64,000 nt of DNA from Ziziphus jujuba (GCF_031755915.1 NC_083383.1:29759501-29823500); one strand, 5' to 3'. Counted from the stretch's first letter, positions 12,826 to 23,923 are shown. Program-made: numbers and translations. Notes: a model not told the origin generated them from the letters alone.

Positions 12826-12945
12826 TTCAGCTTCTGGCTATAACAGCAAAGAGAATATTAGGTTTTGAATCAAGATTTGTGGGAGCGATTATTGAAAGTG
12901 ATTCATTGGAAGCAATAAAATTGTTGAATAATGATGAATGAAATT
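12810..12945 (+). pseudogene. Short RNase H (RVT_3) relic
   Basis: The plus strand reads KLMAIQLLAITAKRI, then LGFESRFVGAIIESDSLEAI and KLLNNDE, then a stop. This matches the helix-strand segment of plant LINE RNase H domains, including the ESDS motif with its acidic residue. Only about 45 residues remain; upstream is the 98-bp tandem repeat and downstream a poly-T tract. Confidence 0.6.
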
Positions 12946-13356
12946 TTTTTTTTTTTTAACAAACTAGAAAAGAGGGATTTTAGCATCAGAATGTGAACCC
13001 AAAGCCTAGATTATTACCAATAATCATTGTAATCTGATTATCCTAATTATATTAAAGTCTAATTAGTAAGTTTGGGTAAGTTTAAATGTGTGTTATCAAA
13101 AAGACAAATAAATAAGGTTCCATAACTTAACAAGAAATGCTTTATCGTGAAACATGGATTTTGAATTAATTTTTTATGAAATGTTTGCTTGAAAAAATGT
13201 CAACCAGATTCAGGTAGAATTTCTCTACGTTAAAATATATTTTGATAATGTGCATACTTTTTAAGTGCATAGCCTTTTTTTTTTTTTTTTTTTTTTTTGG
13301 CTGAAAACATGGGATTCATTAGAAACCAAAAAGAGTGGGCAATATAAAACCCCGAT

Positions 13357-14751
13357 TCAGGTTGCTGCCTCTGGCACACAATCCTGAATCAAACTAGATA
13401 AAATGGAATTGGGCAGATAAGAGATATCTACAGGACCAAAAAAGCTATTTTTTGCAGCCCATTGGCCTGTAGAATGGGCTAAGCCATTGATCCTTGTAGG
13501 GGCCCAAACAAAAGAAATACTAACAAAAGATGGTATAAGTAAGAGAATGTCCTTAAACAGATACTCAGCAGTCCAGTGAATGGAAGTTAAATCTCTTTTA
13601 GTTATCATATTGATGACTGAAGTAGTATCAGACTCCATGCAGACGTTGCTTCATCCAAAACGACCGGCAATCTGCATAGCTCTAAGAATGGCTTCCATTT
13701 CCGCAGCTTCCGGGATGAAGATGTCAGACTTGAAAGTATGAATGTGCATGGTTTCTCCTTTATCATTCCTGGCTACAACAGCCAAAGTGCCGCCTTTCTT
13801 AATCAAGGCTGCATCGGAGTTGATTTTTATAAAATCTTGGCTAGGTCTTCTCCATTGCTAAAAGCTATCGCCATTAGAATCAAGAAGCTTGGAATCATTC
13901 TCGAACTCACTGTTGGATAAGTTCTCTTCCAGCTTTTTGTACCTGTTCCAAATGTTCAAAACAGCAAGGTCCATGCTGCCAATAGGTTCTTTGTGCAAAG
14001 TCTTGTTACGTAACCCCCACAGGTGCTCCAGAATAGTCACATTAAAGAAGAAAAAGCTCTCTTTGTCATTTGGAGAAATCGAGAGCACTCCGGCGGGATC
14101 TATTAACGATTTTAGATAAGTAAATATATTCGTGCCACCTATATTATCCCATCTGATGCACCAAGGGCTTGTGAACCATATCATTTTCGCGACTTCACAA
14201 TGAAAGAAGACATGGATTTCGTTTTCACAACCATCGCAGCCATGCACGCAATTCTCACTTTCAACCTCAACTCCTCTACGTAAAAGATTAGACATTACTG
14301 GTAGCCCAAGATTTGCAACCTTCCACATGAAGAACTTAGATCTTTCGTGCACTCTACTCTTCCACAAATAATTCCACCAAGCATTCTTAGAATTCGAAAC
14401 ATTTTCTTCCAGGTTGTAAGTTAAACTAACAGTGAAAGAACCTGTTCTCGATCCCATCCAAATGAACTTGTCATCCAAGGAGCTTTTCGCCCAGAACATG
14501 CTTTTTATGTTCTCCGAGGCAGCTTGGTCAAAAAGCAAGGATAATCTTTCCTCATCCCACTGCCCATTGCTAAGCTTTTGATTGCTTTTATGGATAAACC
14601 AATTGACTATTGCATAATAGATGCATGTGATCTTATGTACGGTAAATGTCGTTGTAGCATCCTCTAGTTTTTTTTTTTTTTCACTTCTATAGTTTTTAAA
14701 AAATAAAAATAAAAAAACAAAAAACGTACGCGCACACACACATACACACAA

Positions 14752-14791
<40 letters not shown>

Positions 14792-14796
14792 TTCAT
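13357..14796 (-). pseudogene. LINE-type zf-RVT plus RNase H relic
   Basis: The leftward frame contains a reverse-transcriptase zinc-binding domain (zf-RVT): TGSFTVSLTYNLEE, WNYLWKSRVHERSKFFMWKV, then CVHGCDGCENEIHVFFHCEVAKMIW with the Cys/His ligands. After a stop near 13858 it continues as RNase H: IKINSDAALIKKGGTLAVVA, then ARNDKGETMHIHTFKSDIF, EMEAILRAMQIAGRF, a stop, CMESDTTSVINMI and a C-terminal tail. The reverse transcriptase core and endonuclease are missing, so this is a 5'-truncated copy. A poly-T run at about 13276-13298 (poly-A on the coding strand) marks the 3' end. Beyond about 14,640 the frame is low-complexity and probably not part of the protein. Confidence 0.8.
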
Positions 14797-14799
14797 CTA

Positions 14800-15458
14800 A
14801 AATTACTAAATTTTTAAAATATTGGTGTTAGAATCCCACTTTCTCAATTTATCAAAAAAAAAAAAGATGTATATCATAACCATGATTGCCTCAAACATAA
14901 ATTGAAGAGTTAAGCTTAATAAATTTAAAATTATTTCTTTATTCTTAAAAGAAAATAAAAGTTAATTATGAATTTGATCATATTATTTTTATTCATTAAT
15001 TTTCATTATTTTTATTATTTAGAAAGGCTAAAAGAATTTCATTAAATAAAGAATAAATGAGTCAAATTTTAACTTAATTATTAAAAGTTTTTAAAAATAA
15101 TACTATATTGATGATACTAATATAATAATATTTTTCATAGTAGAATTGTAATATTAAAAAAGTAGCAAAATAGAATGGGTTACAATGATATTTATCCTAT
15201 TACGTATGTATATATCAATTTCTCTTTTAATTTTACAAACCTTTTAATACTCCTTTCAACATTTTACAGGGTGAATATCACAAAAATAAATAAAAATGAT
15301 ATTAATATTAATAATTCTCTCAAAATAATCATTAATAAATAAAATTGGTAATTCCCAACTAACAATAACTTTGTGGGCTTTTTAAAGGAACAGTTAAAAG
15401 TTTATTTTTATGGGCTTGGGGTGAGTCCAACAGAAAAGTACCATCCAAATCATGGCCA
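14800..15458. other. AT-rich sequence flanking the MULE insertion
   Basis: No gene seen. The last 100 bp before the MULE target site is less AT-rich (GGGCTTGGGGTGAGTCCAAC near 15413). It is interrupted by the element; its continuation resumes at 49520. Confidence 0.5.
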
Positions 15459-15467
15459 TTGGATTTG
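15459..15467. repeat. Left 9-bp target-site duplication of the MULE
   Basis: TTGGATTTG directly precedes the terminal GGG of the element and is repeated exactly at 49511-49519 directly after the terminal CCC. Nine bp is the usual MULE duplication size. Confidence 0.92.
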
Positions 15468-15570
15468 GGGTTTTTTTCGAAAAATAGCCACCTTACAACT
15501 TCATTTTAGAAAAATAGCAAATTTTTTTTTTTAAAAAAAAAATAGTCACCTTGGGACAAAAATACCTTTG
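15468..15570 (+). repeat. MULE left terminal inverted repeat
   Basis: Starts GGGTTTTTTTCGAAAAATAG. Compared with the reverse complement of 49400-49510, conserved blocks in the same order are AAATAGCCACC, TACAA, CATTTTAGAAAAATAGCAA, a poly-T tract, AATAG-CA-CTT and GACAAAAATACC-TTTG. The two ends differ by scattered substitutions and T-run length. Confidence 0.9.
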
Positions 15571-15724
15571 ATAAAATTGAAAATTATGCAAAAAGTTTTT
15601 TTTTTTACCCTTTCCTTCTTCCTCTACACAGTCGTTCGTGGGGTTTCTCTAAGGTCACTCTTTGCATCTTATCTCCTCTCACTCTCATTTTTTTGTATTT
15701 TCTCATATCTCAAATTAAACTCAG

Positions 15725-16196
15725 GTAAAAATTTTATATTTTTTCTTATTAGATGAAAGTAAGGAAATATGTGTTTTTTTTGTTTTTTCTCTTTCTCTTT
15801 TTTCTTGTAATTTTTATTAGTTTAGGGTTTTTTAAGCTTTTTATTTAATATGGGTATGCAAGAAATTAATTTATGAGCTGTTATATGTGATTTTAAAGAT
15901 ACTTAGGTGGCATATGATTTGAAAATGGGGAAAATTTTGTGTAAAACTGAAAATTTGCGAGAAAACAGTAAAAACGGAGGAAATTTGGCGAAAAAGATGA
16001 ACTTCCGCCAATTTCCTCCATTTTGTCAGTTTTCGCAAAATTTCCACCAATTTTCCGCCAGTAGGAAAAAGCTATATTTGGCGGAAAAAAAAAAACAGAA
16101 TCAACTTTTTTAATACAATTAATATGTTTGTTTAGTATTATTCAAAATTTTATATATTTATTGATTTAGTTTAACGTTATTCATTTAATTTTGTAG
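15725..16196 (+). other. Possible 5' UTR intron of the MULE transposase
   Basis: A good donor (CTCAG|GTAAAA at 15721-15730) follows a pyrimidine-rich leader just inside the left repeat. A good acceptor (TTAATTTTGTAG, AG at 16195-16196) ends four bases before the transposase ATG at 16201. The 472 bp between are AT-rich with no protein and contain the first palindrome cluster. This is inferred from splice consensus only. Confidence 0.4.
15948..16085. repeat. Palindrome cluster 1 (GGAGGAAA / GGCGGAAA motifs) upstream of the transposase
   Basis: Contains GGAGGAAATTTGGCG (15976-15990) and its near-perfect inverse CGCCAATTTCCTCC (16006-16019), then TTTCCACCAATTTTCCGCCA and GGCGGAAAA. The same GGAGGAAA/GGCGGAAA vocabulary recurs only in the two clusters flanking the Ulp1 gene of this MULE. 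Function unknown. Confidence 0.7.
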
Positions 16197-16200
16197 TAAA

Positions 16201-18730
16201 ATGGAAGATGATGACATTGTAATTGCGGTTTTATACAATGGAACATTGGTAAAAAATGATGGTGGTAATTGGGAATATCGAAATGGTAAAAATATAATGG
16301 TTTCCGTCGGCAAGAGATGCACAAAATCAGAGTTAGAGGATGAGATTTTCAATTCTATTGAGATAGATCGAAATGAATATTTGCTAAAGCTAAAATGGAT
16401 ATATGGACGATGTGCAGAAAAGTTGGATCCTACAGAAATACGATGTGATAGGGATGTGAAATGCTTTCTTCAAGAAGTGAGGAATGGAGGGATGACAATG
16501 ATGCAGCCTCCATTGTATGTTGAGGTAATTTCGAAAGTTGAACATGTATGTAGAAATGTTCATTAAACAGCATTTGCTTCGGATAGTGGGAGTAATCTTC
16601 ATTCTTTTTCTTGTCCTCCAATTGGCGTTCGTCTACCACAAGCTTCCGGTACTGAACCTATTCAGGCTACATCTCAGGAAATTATGGTTTAAGAAACTTA
16701 GTTTAGAGATCAAGTTGATGTTCGTGGGGCCTGGACATCATTTAACATCCACGAAGGAGTTGATGTTGGAGGTGACTATGCTGAACGGTTTCCTAACAAT
16801 GAGAAGTATGAGCAGTTGCATCATATTGATCATGATGAGAATTACAATGCAGCAGGGGATGATGTTGATCATAATGGTGTAGATTTTGATCATGAGTTGC
16901 CGGACAATGATAATGATATGCATCCTGAAATGAACAATGAAGGAGTTGATGATGTTAGGGTTCATCGTGCTACAAGTGACCACATATCATCGAGCAACAG
17001 AAGTGGTTCTATGGCCATATTTTCGTCAAAGTTCATTGGCTGTGAGAGCATAGTAGTTGGACAGTTATTTCGCAACAAACGTGACCTACAGAATAAACTG
17101 AGTATCTATTGCATGCGAGAAAATAAGGAGTTCAAGGTGACACGGTCAACTACACAACGGTATGAGGTTGTATGCTTGGAAAATACTTGTAAATGGCGAC
17201 TACGTGCAACCACATTTAAAAATGGAGAAATATTTGTTGTGAGAATTTTTGATAATGTACACAGTTGCTCGTTAGATATCGTGCATCGAGAACATAAGCA
17301 GGTCAGTAGCCGGGTTATCGGGCAATGTATCAAATCTAAATATGAAGATATTGCACATGTTTACAAACCCAAAGAAATTCAACATGATTTTTTGCAGAAA
17401 TATGGGGTGAATATAAGCTACAACAAAGCATGGAGAGGTAAAGAGTATGCACTTAACAGTGTTAGGGGATCTCCATAGGAGAATTTTGCTAAGTTACCTG
17501 TTTACTGTTATGAGTTAGTGTCGAAGAACCCTGGGACTGTTATACGTATCAAAACAGACAATAATAACAATTTTGTATATTTCTTTATGGCGATTGGAGC
17601 AAGCATTAGGGGATTTAAATCTCACATAAGACCCGTGTTGGCTGTTGATGCAACTACATTGAAAGGGAAATACAAAGGGTACATGTATATTGCATCGGGC
17701 ATGGATGGCAATAAGCAAATATATCCTTTAGCTTTCGGCATTGGAGATGGAGAGAACGAGCAAGCATATACATGGTTTTTCCAAAACCTCAAGGATGCCA
17801 TCGGAGATTTTTCGGATTTGGTGTTTGTGAGTGATAGACACCCCGCTATTGAAAGGGCATTACGCAAAGTTTTCCCCAATGCATACCATGCGTTGTGCAC
17901 GTACCATATAAGCAGAAATATTAAAGCAAATGGACATGCGAAAGATGAATCAATAATACAATGTTTCATGCTCGTAACTAGTGCATAATTGGTTGAAGAT
18001 TTTGAGTTTTATATGGGGCAAATTGAGGCAAAAAACAGTAGGGCTGCCCAATACATTCGATCATGTGATCCTACAAGGTGGGCACGTTCTCTTTGTCCAT
18101 ATAGAAGGTACACTATCATGGCCACCAATATTGCAGAAAGCTTGAATGGCATTTTGCTAGATGCTAGAGAGATGCCAATAGTAGCATTAATAGAGCACAT
18201 ACGGGATTTACTGCAAAGGTGGTTTTATGAGCGACGTACTGCAGGTGCAAAATTAACAAAGCGTGTGACTGACCATATGGAAGAGCAACTCAAACTACGA
18301 AATTTGGATTCCATCGGACTACGTGTGAAAGCCATTAATATGCATGAATTTCTTGTGGAAGGTAGGAGTTTGAGGGGTACAGTTAATCTCCAATCAAAAA
18401 CATGTTCATGCAAAGTCTTCAATCTTGATCAATATCCTTGTGATCATTGTATTGCCGCTTGCAGAGACCGAAAAATTGCTCTTTATGGCGTGTGTTCTCA
18501 TTACTACATCACGGATGCATATCGTGTAGCTTATGCTGAGTCCATTTATCATTTGTTAGATGAAAAACAGTGGCATGTCCTAGATGACGTGGCAAGTCGC
18601 ATTGTTCTTCCACCAAGATGGACACGTAGGTGAGCCGGTAGACCGAGGATGCAACGCATACCATCCAAAAGTGAAGATGTTATTGGACGTAAATGTAGCC
18701 GATGCGGTGGTGTTGGATATTATAGGCAGA
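16201..18730 (+). pseudogene. MuDR/MULE transposase, six nonsense mutations, 3' end split off by a retroelement
   Basis: One reading frame runs from ATG 16201 through the retroelement junction at 18730 without a frameshift. It is interrupted by stops at 16564 (TAA), 16690 (TAA), 16699 (TAG), 17476 (TAG), 17986 (TAA) and 18631 (TGA). Domains in order: PB1-like N-terminus (16201-16560), acidic Asp/His-rich linker (16816-16980), MuDR DNA-binding domain (about 17040-17440; C-WR and H-C ligands), MULE DDE core, SWIM zinc finger CSCKVFNLDQYPCDHC (about 18400) and a degenerate zinc knuckle (CSRCGGVGYY). Candidate catalytic residues are Asp at 17647-17649 (VDATTLKG), Asp at 17833-17835 (VSDRH) and Glu at 18136-18138 (IAESLNG), plus CTYH between. 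The last codons lie beyond the retroelement, at 41048-41082 with stop TAG. An active version would cut and paste the element at its inverted repeats. Confidence 0.92.
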
Positions 18731-21700
18731 TGTAACACCCCGTCCCGAATCGCACCGGAATCCGTGCACGTTGACCGAGGTTGACCGTTGACCGTTGACC
18801 GAAGGGGTCAAAGTTGACTTTTTGACTCGGTGGGAATTTCGAGTTGACCAGGGTACCGTGGCGAAGTGCATGACGCCCTGAGTTCGTAGACTAGTAGCAC
18901 GTCGAAAACGGAGCTACGGTTTGAAAGTTATGGGCAAAACAAGTTGAAGTGTAAACTGTCTAAAAGGTGCCGGGAGTTGACTTTTTCTTGTGATGTAATT
19001 GTGAGTTGACTCTTGTATGGTTGTAAAGTACTCGTCGATACGAGTTCATAGACTAGCGGCACGCTTAAATCGGACATCCGGTTAAAAAGTTATGGACGTT
19101 TGAAGTTTACCGGATACCGTATTATTTTAATGTTTTTGGGTCGTGAACAGTGAAATGCCACGTGTCAGCTTCTGAGTGGTCCACGTGGCATGAACAGTGT
19201 CACACAGGGTTTTAATTTTGAAAAACTCTCGGGGAAGAGAGAGAAAGAGAGAGAAGAGAGAGAAAGAGAGAGAGGAGAGAGAAAGAGAGAAAGAGGACCC
19301 GCCGGCCGCCGGCCATTTTCACGTTTTTCCGGCCTAGTTACTGTACACGTGCCGGCCAGCCAGATTGCCCACCTCATTTCCGGCAAAACCTCCAAATTTC
19401 ACGGCGAACGGCCGCCGGACGCGCCCGGATCGGACGTCCGAAGTTTGGCGGCGATTTTTCCCCTCCACCGCCGGCCACCGCGAATCGGCACTATTCCGGC
19501 CGATAAACATTACACGCGCCTGACAGCCTTGATCCTCTCCTCAAGTCCGGCCTACCCACCAAAAATCACGGCCATCGGACCACCGACGCGCCGGGATCGG
19601 AGCGTTTTCCGGCGAGGGGTCGAAAATCTTCAAACGGTGATTTCTCCGCCGTCCGACCTCCGTTTTGCTCACCGTCGGTCCCGTTGGATTGCTCTCCTCA
19701 CGATCTACAAATCTGCAAAATTTCACAGCAAACGGCCACCGTCGGAAATTACTGTTCCGGCGACGGTTGCCGGTGACGTGGCGGCCGCCGGAAAGTACTG
19801 TTCCGGCGAGTACCCTGAAAATTCCGGCCAGCTCCAGTCCGCAGTGTTCGACCTCCTGAACCCAAATCCGACTTCCGTTTCCACCAATTCGCGACGGTTT
19901 GGGAGAATTGCGGAGCCGAAACCCGAAAAGCTTCCCGATAAAATTCCGACCCCGTCGGGTACGATCATCGGAAATTAAGACCGGATCTGTGATTAGCATC
20001 ACTCGAGCTTCGATTCGGTATATCATTCGTAAATTTTAGTTATCGTTTGGTGTTCGCTCCTCGGGTACCCATTTGGGGATTACCCGAATAAAATATTAAT
20101 ATTTGTGGTTTTGGTACTGTGGATGTTTTAGGTGCACGTGCAAGTAGCGGAGTCGATCCTGCGGAGGATCTTGATTGAGATACGTGCACAAGGTGAGTGA
20201 CCCACCTTCAAATTAATTTTGGGGAATTTAATTGATGAATATATTATGTGTGAATTTAATATTTGGAATTTAATATCTATGTGCCAAATATTTATTGGAT
20301 TTATTGTAGAATTATTTATGAATTTATTGGATTTAAGAAAATGCGAATTCTACAAATTTATGCCATGTGGAATTATTTTATGGTTTTGAGGATTTTGAAA
20401 TTGGTGTGGTTTTAATGGTAAATTGGGCATGATTTGATTTTCAAATATTTCAAAGAAAATATTTGGTTATATTGGTGATTTCAATTTTTATAAAATATGC
20501 CCATGAAATATTATGAGATTTGATTATGAGATTTTGAGCATTATTTATGCTATTGGGAAAATGTGGATATTTGAATTGATGGATTTGAAAGTTGGTGGAT
20601 TTGAAAATCATGGAATTTATGGCATTGATTACAAAGAAATTGTGGGAAAATTTCCGGTTCAAGCGGATGGATTATGCCCGCTATGTTTATGAAAAATGTG
20701 AAATTTGTTTTATAATTTAAATTGTGGATTTTATGATTTTTAGATGCACCGTGCACGTACTGGTGTTCTGATTATGTGATATGGATATTGTGCACACGGA
20801 TATGATTAGCGCGCAGGTGGGTGTGAGTAGCGCGCAGGTGATATTATGAGGGTGTCCTGTGGATGCCATCGGAGAGGGCGGCCACCCCCCATTGGCCGGG
20901 ACACCAGGTTAGCAGCGGCGCAGTGGGACGCCACGCGACCGTATGCCGGTTTCTTTCTATAACCTCCCGTCTGGCGGTACCTTGGGACGCTGGGTACTGT
21001 TGGCGCCACTGGTATATAGTGGGTGCATCAAATGATTTTCAGAACTGTGTTTTAAAAATAAAATGTTTGGAAACTGAATTGGAATTAAAAATATAATTGT
21101 TACCGCTTCTGGTATTTAATTGATGTCTTGGTTTTCGGGGAAAATGGATAAAGGGTTTTGTGAAATTGTTTTAAAAGGGGAACCTTTCCAACTGAGAGAA
21201 TTGTAAGGGTTTTGAGAGAAAATATTATTTCCAAATAATTATTATTTATATACCTATTACCGTGGTATGATAGTGTAGAGTAGTAGGGTCGCTCACTGAG
21301 ATGATTAGCATCTCACACTCTTAAATTCCGTTCCTCTAGGTACCAGGTTGTCGGTGATCACTCGGAGCGGACTTGATCTTCCTCGCTGTATTTGTTCGCG
21401 CAGTACCTTGTTCTTCTTTTACTGCAGTTGTAATATTTCGTTCACTTTTGCTGTATTCTGTATTTTGTAGTACTTCATAAAGCTCTGTATACTGTATGGG
21501 ACACTTATGTATTTGTATTGCACTGGATTACTGTATTTTTATTTTGGAGTGCTGAAATTTGTGGAACCAGTTCGTCGTACTGTGGGAGGAATAAGGGAAC
21601 AATTATAGAAGTGTGTTTTCAGTGCAGGAAATTTTGTGGTAAGTCCATCCCTTAGGGGAGGTTCTGCCGGATCTTCCACAGAAGGGTCCGGTAGGGTTTC

Positions 21701-21756
21701 CCTGGGATCAGGGCTTGTCTAGGGTTCCGGTGGGGAACTTTGGACGGGTCCTGACA
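18731..21756 (+). repeat. 5' outer LTR, subtype A (3,026 bp)
   Basis: TG...CA ends. Contains the W-box-rich leading segment, a GA-rich purine tract (about 19235-19295), a GC-rich CCGGCG-dense block (19300-19990), an AT-rich half and a T-rich tail. Subtype A is marked by TCTTGTATGG, CTTAAATCGG, and an extra CGGAGTCGATCCTGCGG near 20150 that is absent from subtype B. It differs from the 3' outer LTR by one extra TTGACCG unit and G at 19331 (A at 38618). Confidence 0.93.
18771..18849 (+). promoter_or_regulatory. Cluster of eight W-box cores at the LTR start
   Basis: TTGACC or TTGACT cores occur at 18771, 18781, 18788, 18795, 18814, 18822 and 18844, with one on the other strand (GGTCAA, 18806-18811). 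TTGAC(C/T) is the binding core of plant WRKY factors. The cluster lies in the first 120 bp of the LTR, in the presumed U3, and is repeated in each full LTR (one unit fewer in some). Stress-responsive LTR transcription is inferred, not shown. Confidence 0.55.
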
Positions 21757-21997
21757 GTTGGTATCAGAGCCAGTACCCGGATCGGTGTGCCAGCGAGGAC
21801 GCTGGGCCCCAAGGGGGGAGGATTGTAACATCCCACATCGGTTGGAGAGGGGCACGAAGCGGTCTTTATAAGGCTGTGGATACCTCTCCCTTCAGGACGC
21901 GTTTTGTGAGCAAAACCTTGAGGCCAGGGGGGAGAGAGGGTGTGAACCCTGGGCCAAAGAGGACAATATCCTGATGCGGGTGGTCTGGGCTGTGACA
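21757..21997 (+). mobile_element. TRIM-type remnant: primer site, short interior, polypurine tract and one 174-bp LTR
   Basis: Directly after LTR-A comes a Met-tRNA primer-site match TGGTATCAGAGCC (21759-21771), about 40 bp of interior and a purine tract AAGGGGGGAGGA (21811-21822). A 174-bp LTR-like block (21824-21997) follows, beginning TGTAACATCCCACATCGG and ending GGGCTGTGACA, with a TATAA at about 21868. This is the layout of a terminal-repeat retrotransposon in miniature whose own 5' LTR has been replaced by the gypsy LTR. It encodes nothing. Confidence 0.7.
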
Positions 21998-22011
21998 GTT
22001 GGTATCAGAGC
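21998..22011 (+). promoter_or_regulatory. Second Met-tRNA primer binding site
   Basis: GTTGGTATCAGAGC follows the TRIM LTR exactly as the first copy follows LTR-A at 21757. It is complementary to the 3' end of initiator-Met tRNA, as in many plant LTR elements. The gag leader continues from here to the ATG at 22140. Confidence 0.75.
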
Positions 22012-22139
22012 ATAGGTTCTTGTAATCCTAAGGGACTGTGCATTGCTGTACAGCCCATCCGTAAATTCCTTCCTTTTGTAATCGTGCTTAAGTGTCCCTG
22101 TTTCTAAACTCTTGTTTGTTTCTTCAGTAATCGACTACG

Positions 22140-22446
22140 ATGAGTCGGCGGGACACACGTAGAACTCGGGAACGCTCGGCTGAGAGTTCCGGGAGTCGAT
22201 CAAGCCTTAGAGATCTGGTCTCTCAGCTAACTAGAGCCTTAGGAGGTTCAAGCTCTAGTAACCGATCCGTGGATCAGGCTCGACGTTTAGGAGCCGTGGA
22301 GTTCGATGGAAGCCAAGGCCCAGCTGCAGCCTTGAAGTGGCTATCCAGCATGGAGAAAATCTTGGAAGAGGGAATGCAGTGCCCCGATGAGGATATGGTG
22401 AGGATTTCTGGGTTCATGTTAGAGGGAGACGCCCGGAAGTGGTGAG
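22140..22446 (+). pseudogene. Gag stub of the gypsy element
   Basis: ATG at 22140 starts a basic/Ser-rich N-terminus, followed by the first part of a Ty3-type retrotransposon gag: LGAVEFDGSQGPAAALKWLS, MEKILEEGMQCPDEDMVRIS, FMLEGDARKW. It breaks off about 102 codons in, at the fusion to LTR-B sequence at about 22447. The rest of gag, the nucleocapsid zinc knuckle and the protease are absent, so no capsid can be made from this copy. Confidence 0.85.
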
Positions 22447-23922
22447 GAATTATTGTGGAATTATTTGTGAATTTATCGGATTTAAGAAAATGTGTATTTC
22501 ACCAATTTATGCCATGTGGAATTATTTTATGGTTTTGAGGATTTTGAAATTGGTGTGGTTTTAATGGTAAATTGGGCACGATTTGATTTTCAAATATTTC
22601 AAGGAAAATATTTGGTTATGTTGGTGATTTCAATTTTTATGAAATATGCCCATAAAATATTATGGGATTTGATTATGATATTTCGAGAAATTATTTATGC
22701 TTGGAAAAAAAAAATGTGGATATTTGAATTGATGGATTTGGGAGTTGGTGGATTTGAAAATCATGGAATTTATGGTATGGATTATAAGGAAATTGTGGAG
22801 AATTTCCCCGTTCAAGCGGATGGATTATGCCCGCTATGCTTATGAAAAATGTGAAATTTGTTTTATGATTTAAATTTATGGATTTTATAATTTTTAGATG
22901 CACCGTGCACGTACTGGTGTTCTGATTATGTGATATGGTATATGTGATATGGTTAGTGTGCACACGGTTGTGATTAGCGCGCAGGTGGGTGTGAGTAGCG
23001 CGCGGTTGATATTATGAGGGTGTCCTGTGGATGCCATCGGAGAGGGCGGCCACCCCCCTTTGGCCGGGACACCAGGTTAGCAGCGGCGCAGTGGGACGCC
23101 ACGCGACCGTATGCCGGTTTCTTTCTATAACCTCCTGTCTGGCGGTACCTTGGGACGCTGGGTACTGTTGGCGCCACTGGTATATAGTGGGTGCATCAAA
23201 TGATTTTCAGAACTGTGTTTTAAAAATAAAATGTTTGGAAACTGTATTGGAATTAAAAATATAATATTACTGTTCTGGTATTTAATTGATGTCTTGGTTT
23301 TCGGGAAATATGAATAAAGGGTTTTGTGAAAATGTTTTAAAAGGGGAACCTTTCCAACTGAGAGAATTGTAAGGGTTTTGAGAGACATTATTATTTCCAA
23401 ATAATTATTATTTATATACCTATTACCGTGGTATGATAGTGTAGAGTAGTAGGGTCGCTCACTGAGATGATTAGCATCTCACACTCTTAAATTCCGTTCC
23501 TCTAGGTACCAGGTTGTCGGTGTTCACTCGGAGCGGACTCGATCTTCCTCGCTGTATTTGTTCGTGCAGTACCTTGTTCTTCTTTTACTGCAGTTGTAAT
23601 ATTTCGTTCACTTTTGCTGTATTCTGTATTTTGTAGTACTTCATAAAGCTCTGTATACTGTATGGGACACTTATGTATTTGTATTGCACTGGATTACTGT
23701 ATTTTTATTTTGGAGTGCTGAAATTTGTGGAACCAGTTCGTCGTACTGTGGGAGGAATAAGGGAACAATTATAGAAGTGTGTTTTCAGTGCAGGAAATTT
23801 TGTGGTAAGTCCATCCCTTAGGGGAGGTTCTGCCGGATCTTCCACAGAAGGGTCCGGTAGGGTTTCCCTGGGATCAGGGCTTGTCTAGGGTTCCGGTGGG
23901 GAACTTTGGACGGGTCCTGACA
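22447..23922 (+). repeat. 5'-truncated LTR-B (1,476 bp)
   Basis: Begins inside the LTR at GAATTATTGTGGAATTATTT, corresponding to about 28154 in the full LTR-B, and runs to the normal LTR end CCTGACA. As far as I compared it matches the same part of the full LTR-B copies, including subtype-B markers (GATATGGTTAGTGTGCACAC). It is fused on its right directly to reverse-transcriptase coding sequence. Confidence 0.9.
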
Positions 23923-23923
23923 C

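Noticed and set aside
14640..14796. N-terminal extension of the zf-RVT frame encoding (IY)n and a Phe-rich stretch
   Set aside because: It is a translated (TA)n microsatellite and A/T homopolymers; similarity to zf-RVT begins only further left.
19190..20026. Long overlapping open frames on both strands inside each LTR (e.g. 262-272 codons plus, 161 codons minus)
   Set aside because: They lie in a GC-rich CCGGCG-dense block where stop codons are rare in all frames. Subtypes A and B start in different frames because of indels, and no domain is recognisable. Probably not coding.
21824..21997. Cassandra-type TRIM carrying 5S rRNA sequence
   Set aside because: The TGTAACATCCCACATCGG start is similar, but the block lacks the 5S rRNA internal promoter boxes that define Cassandra.
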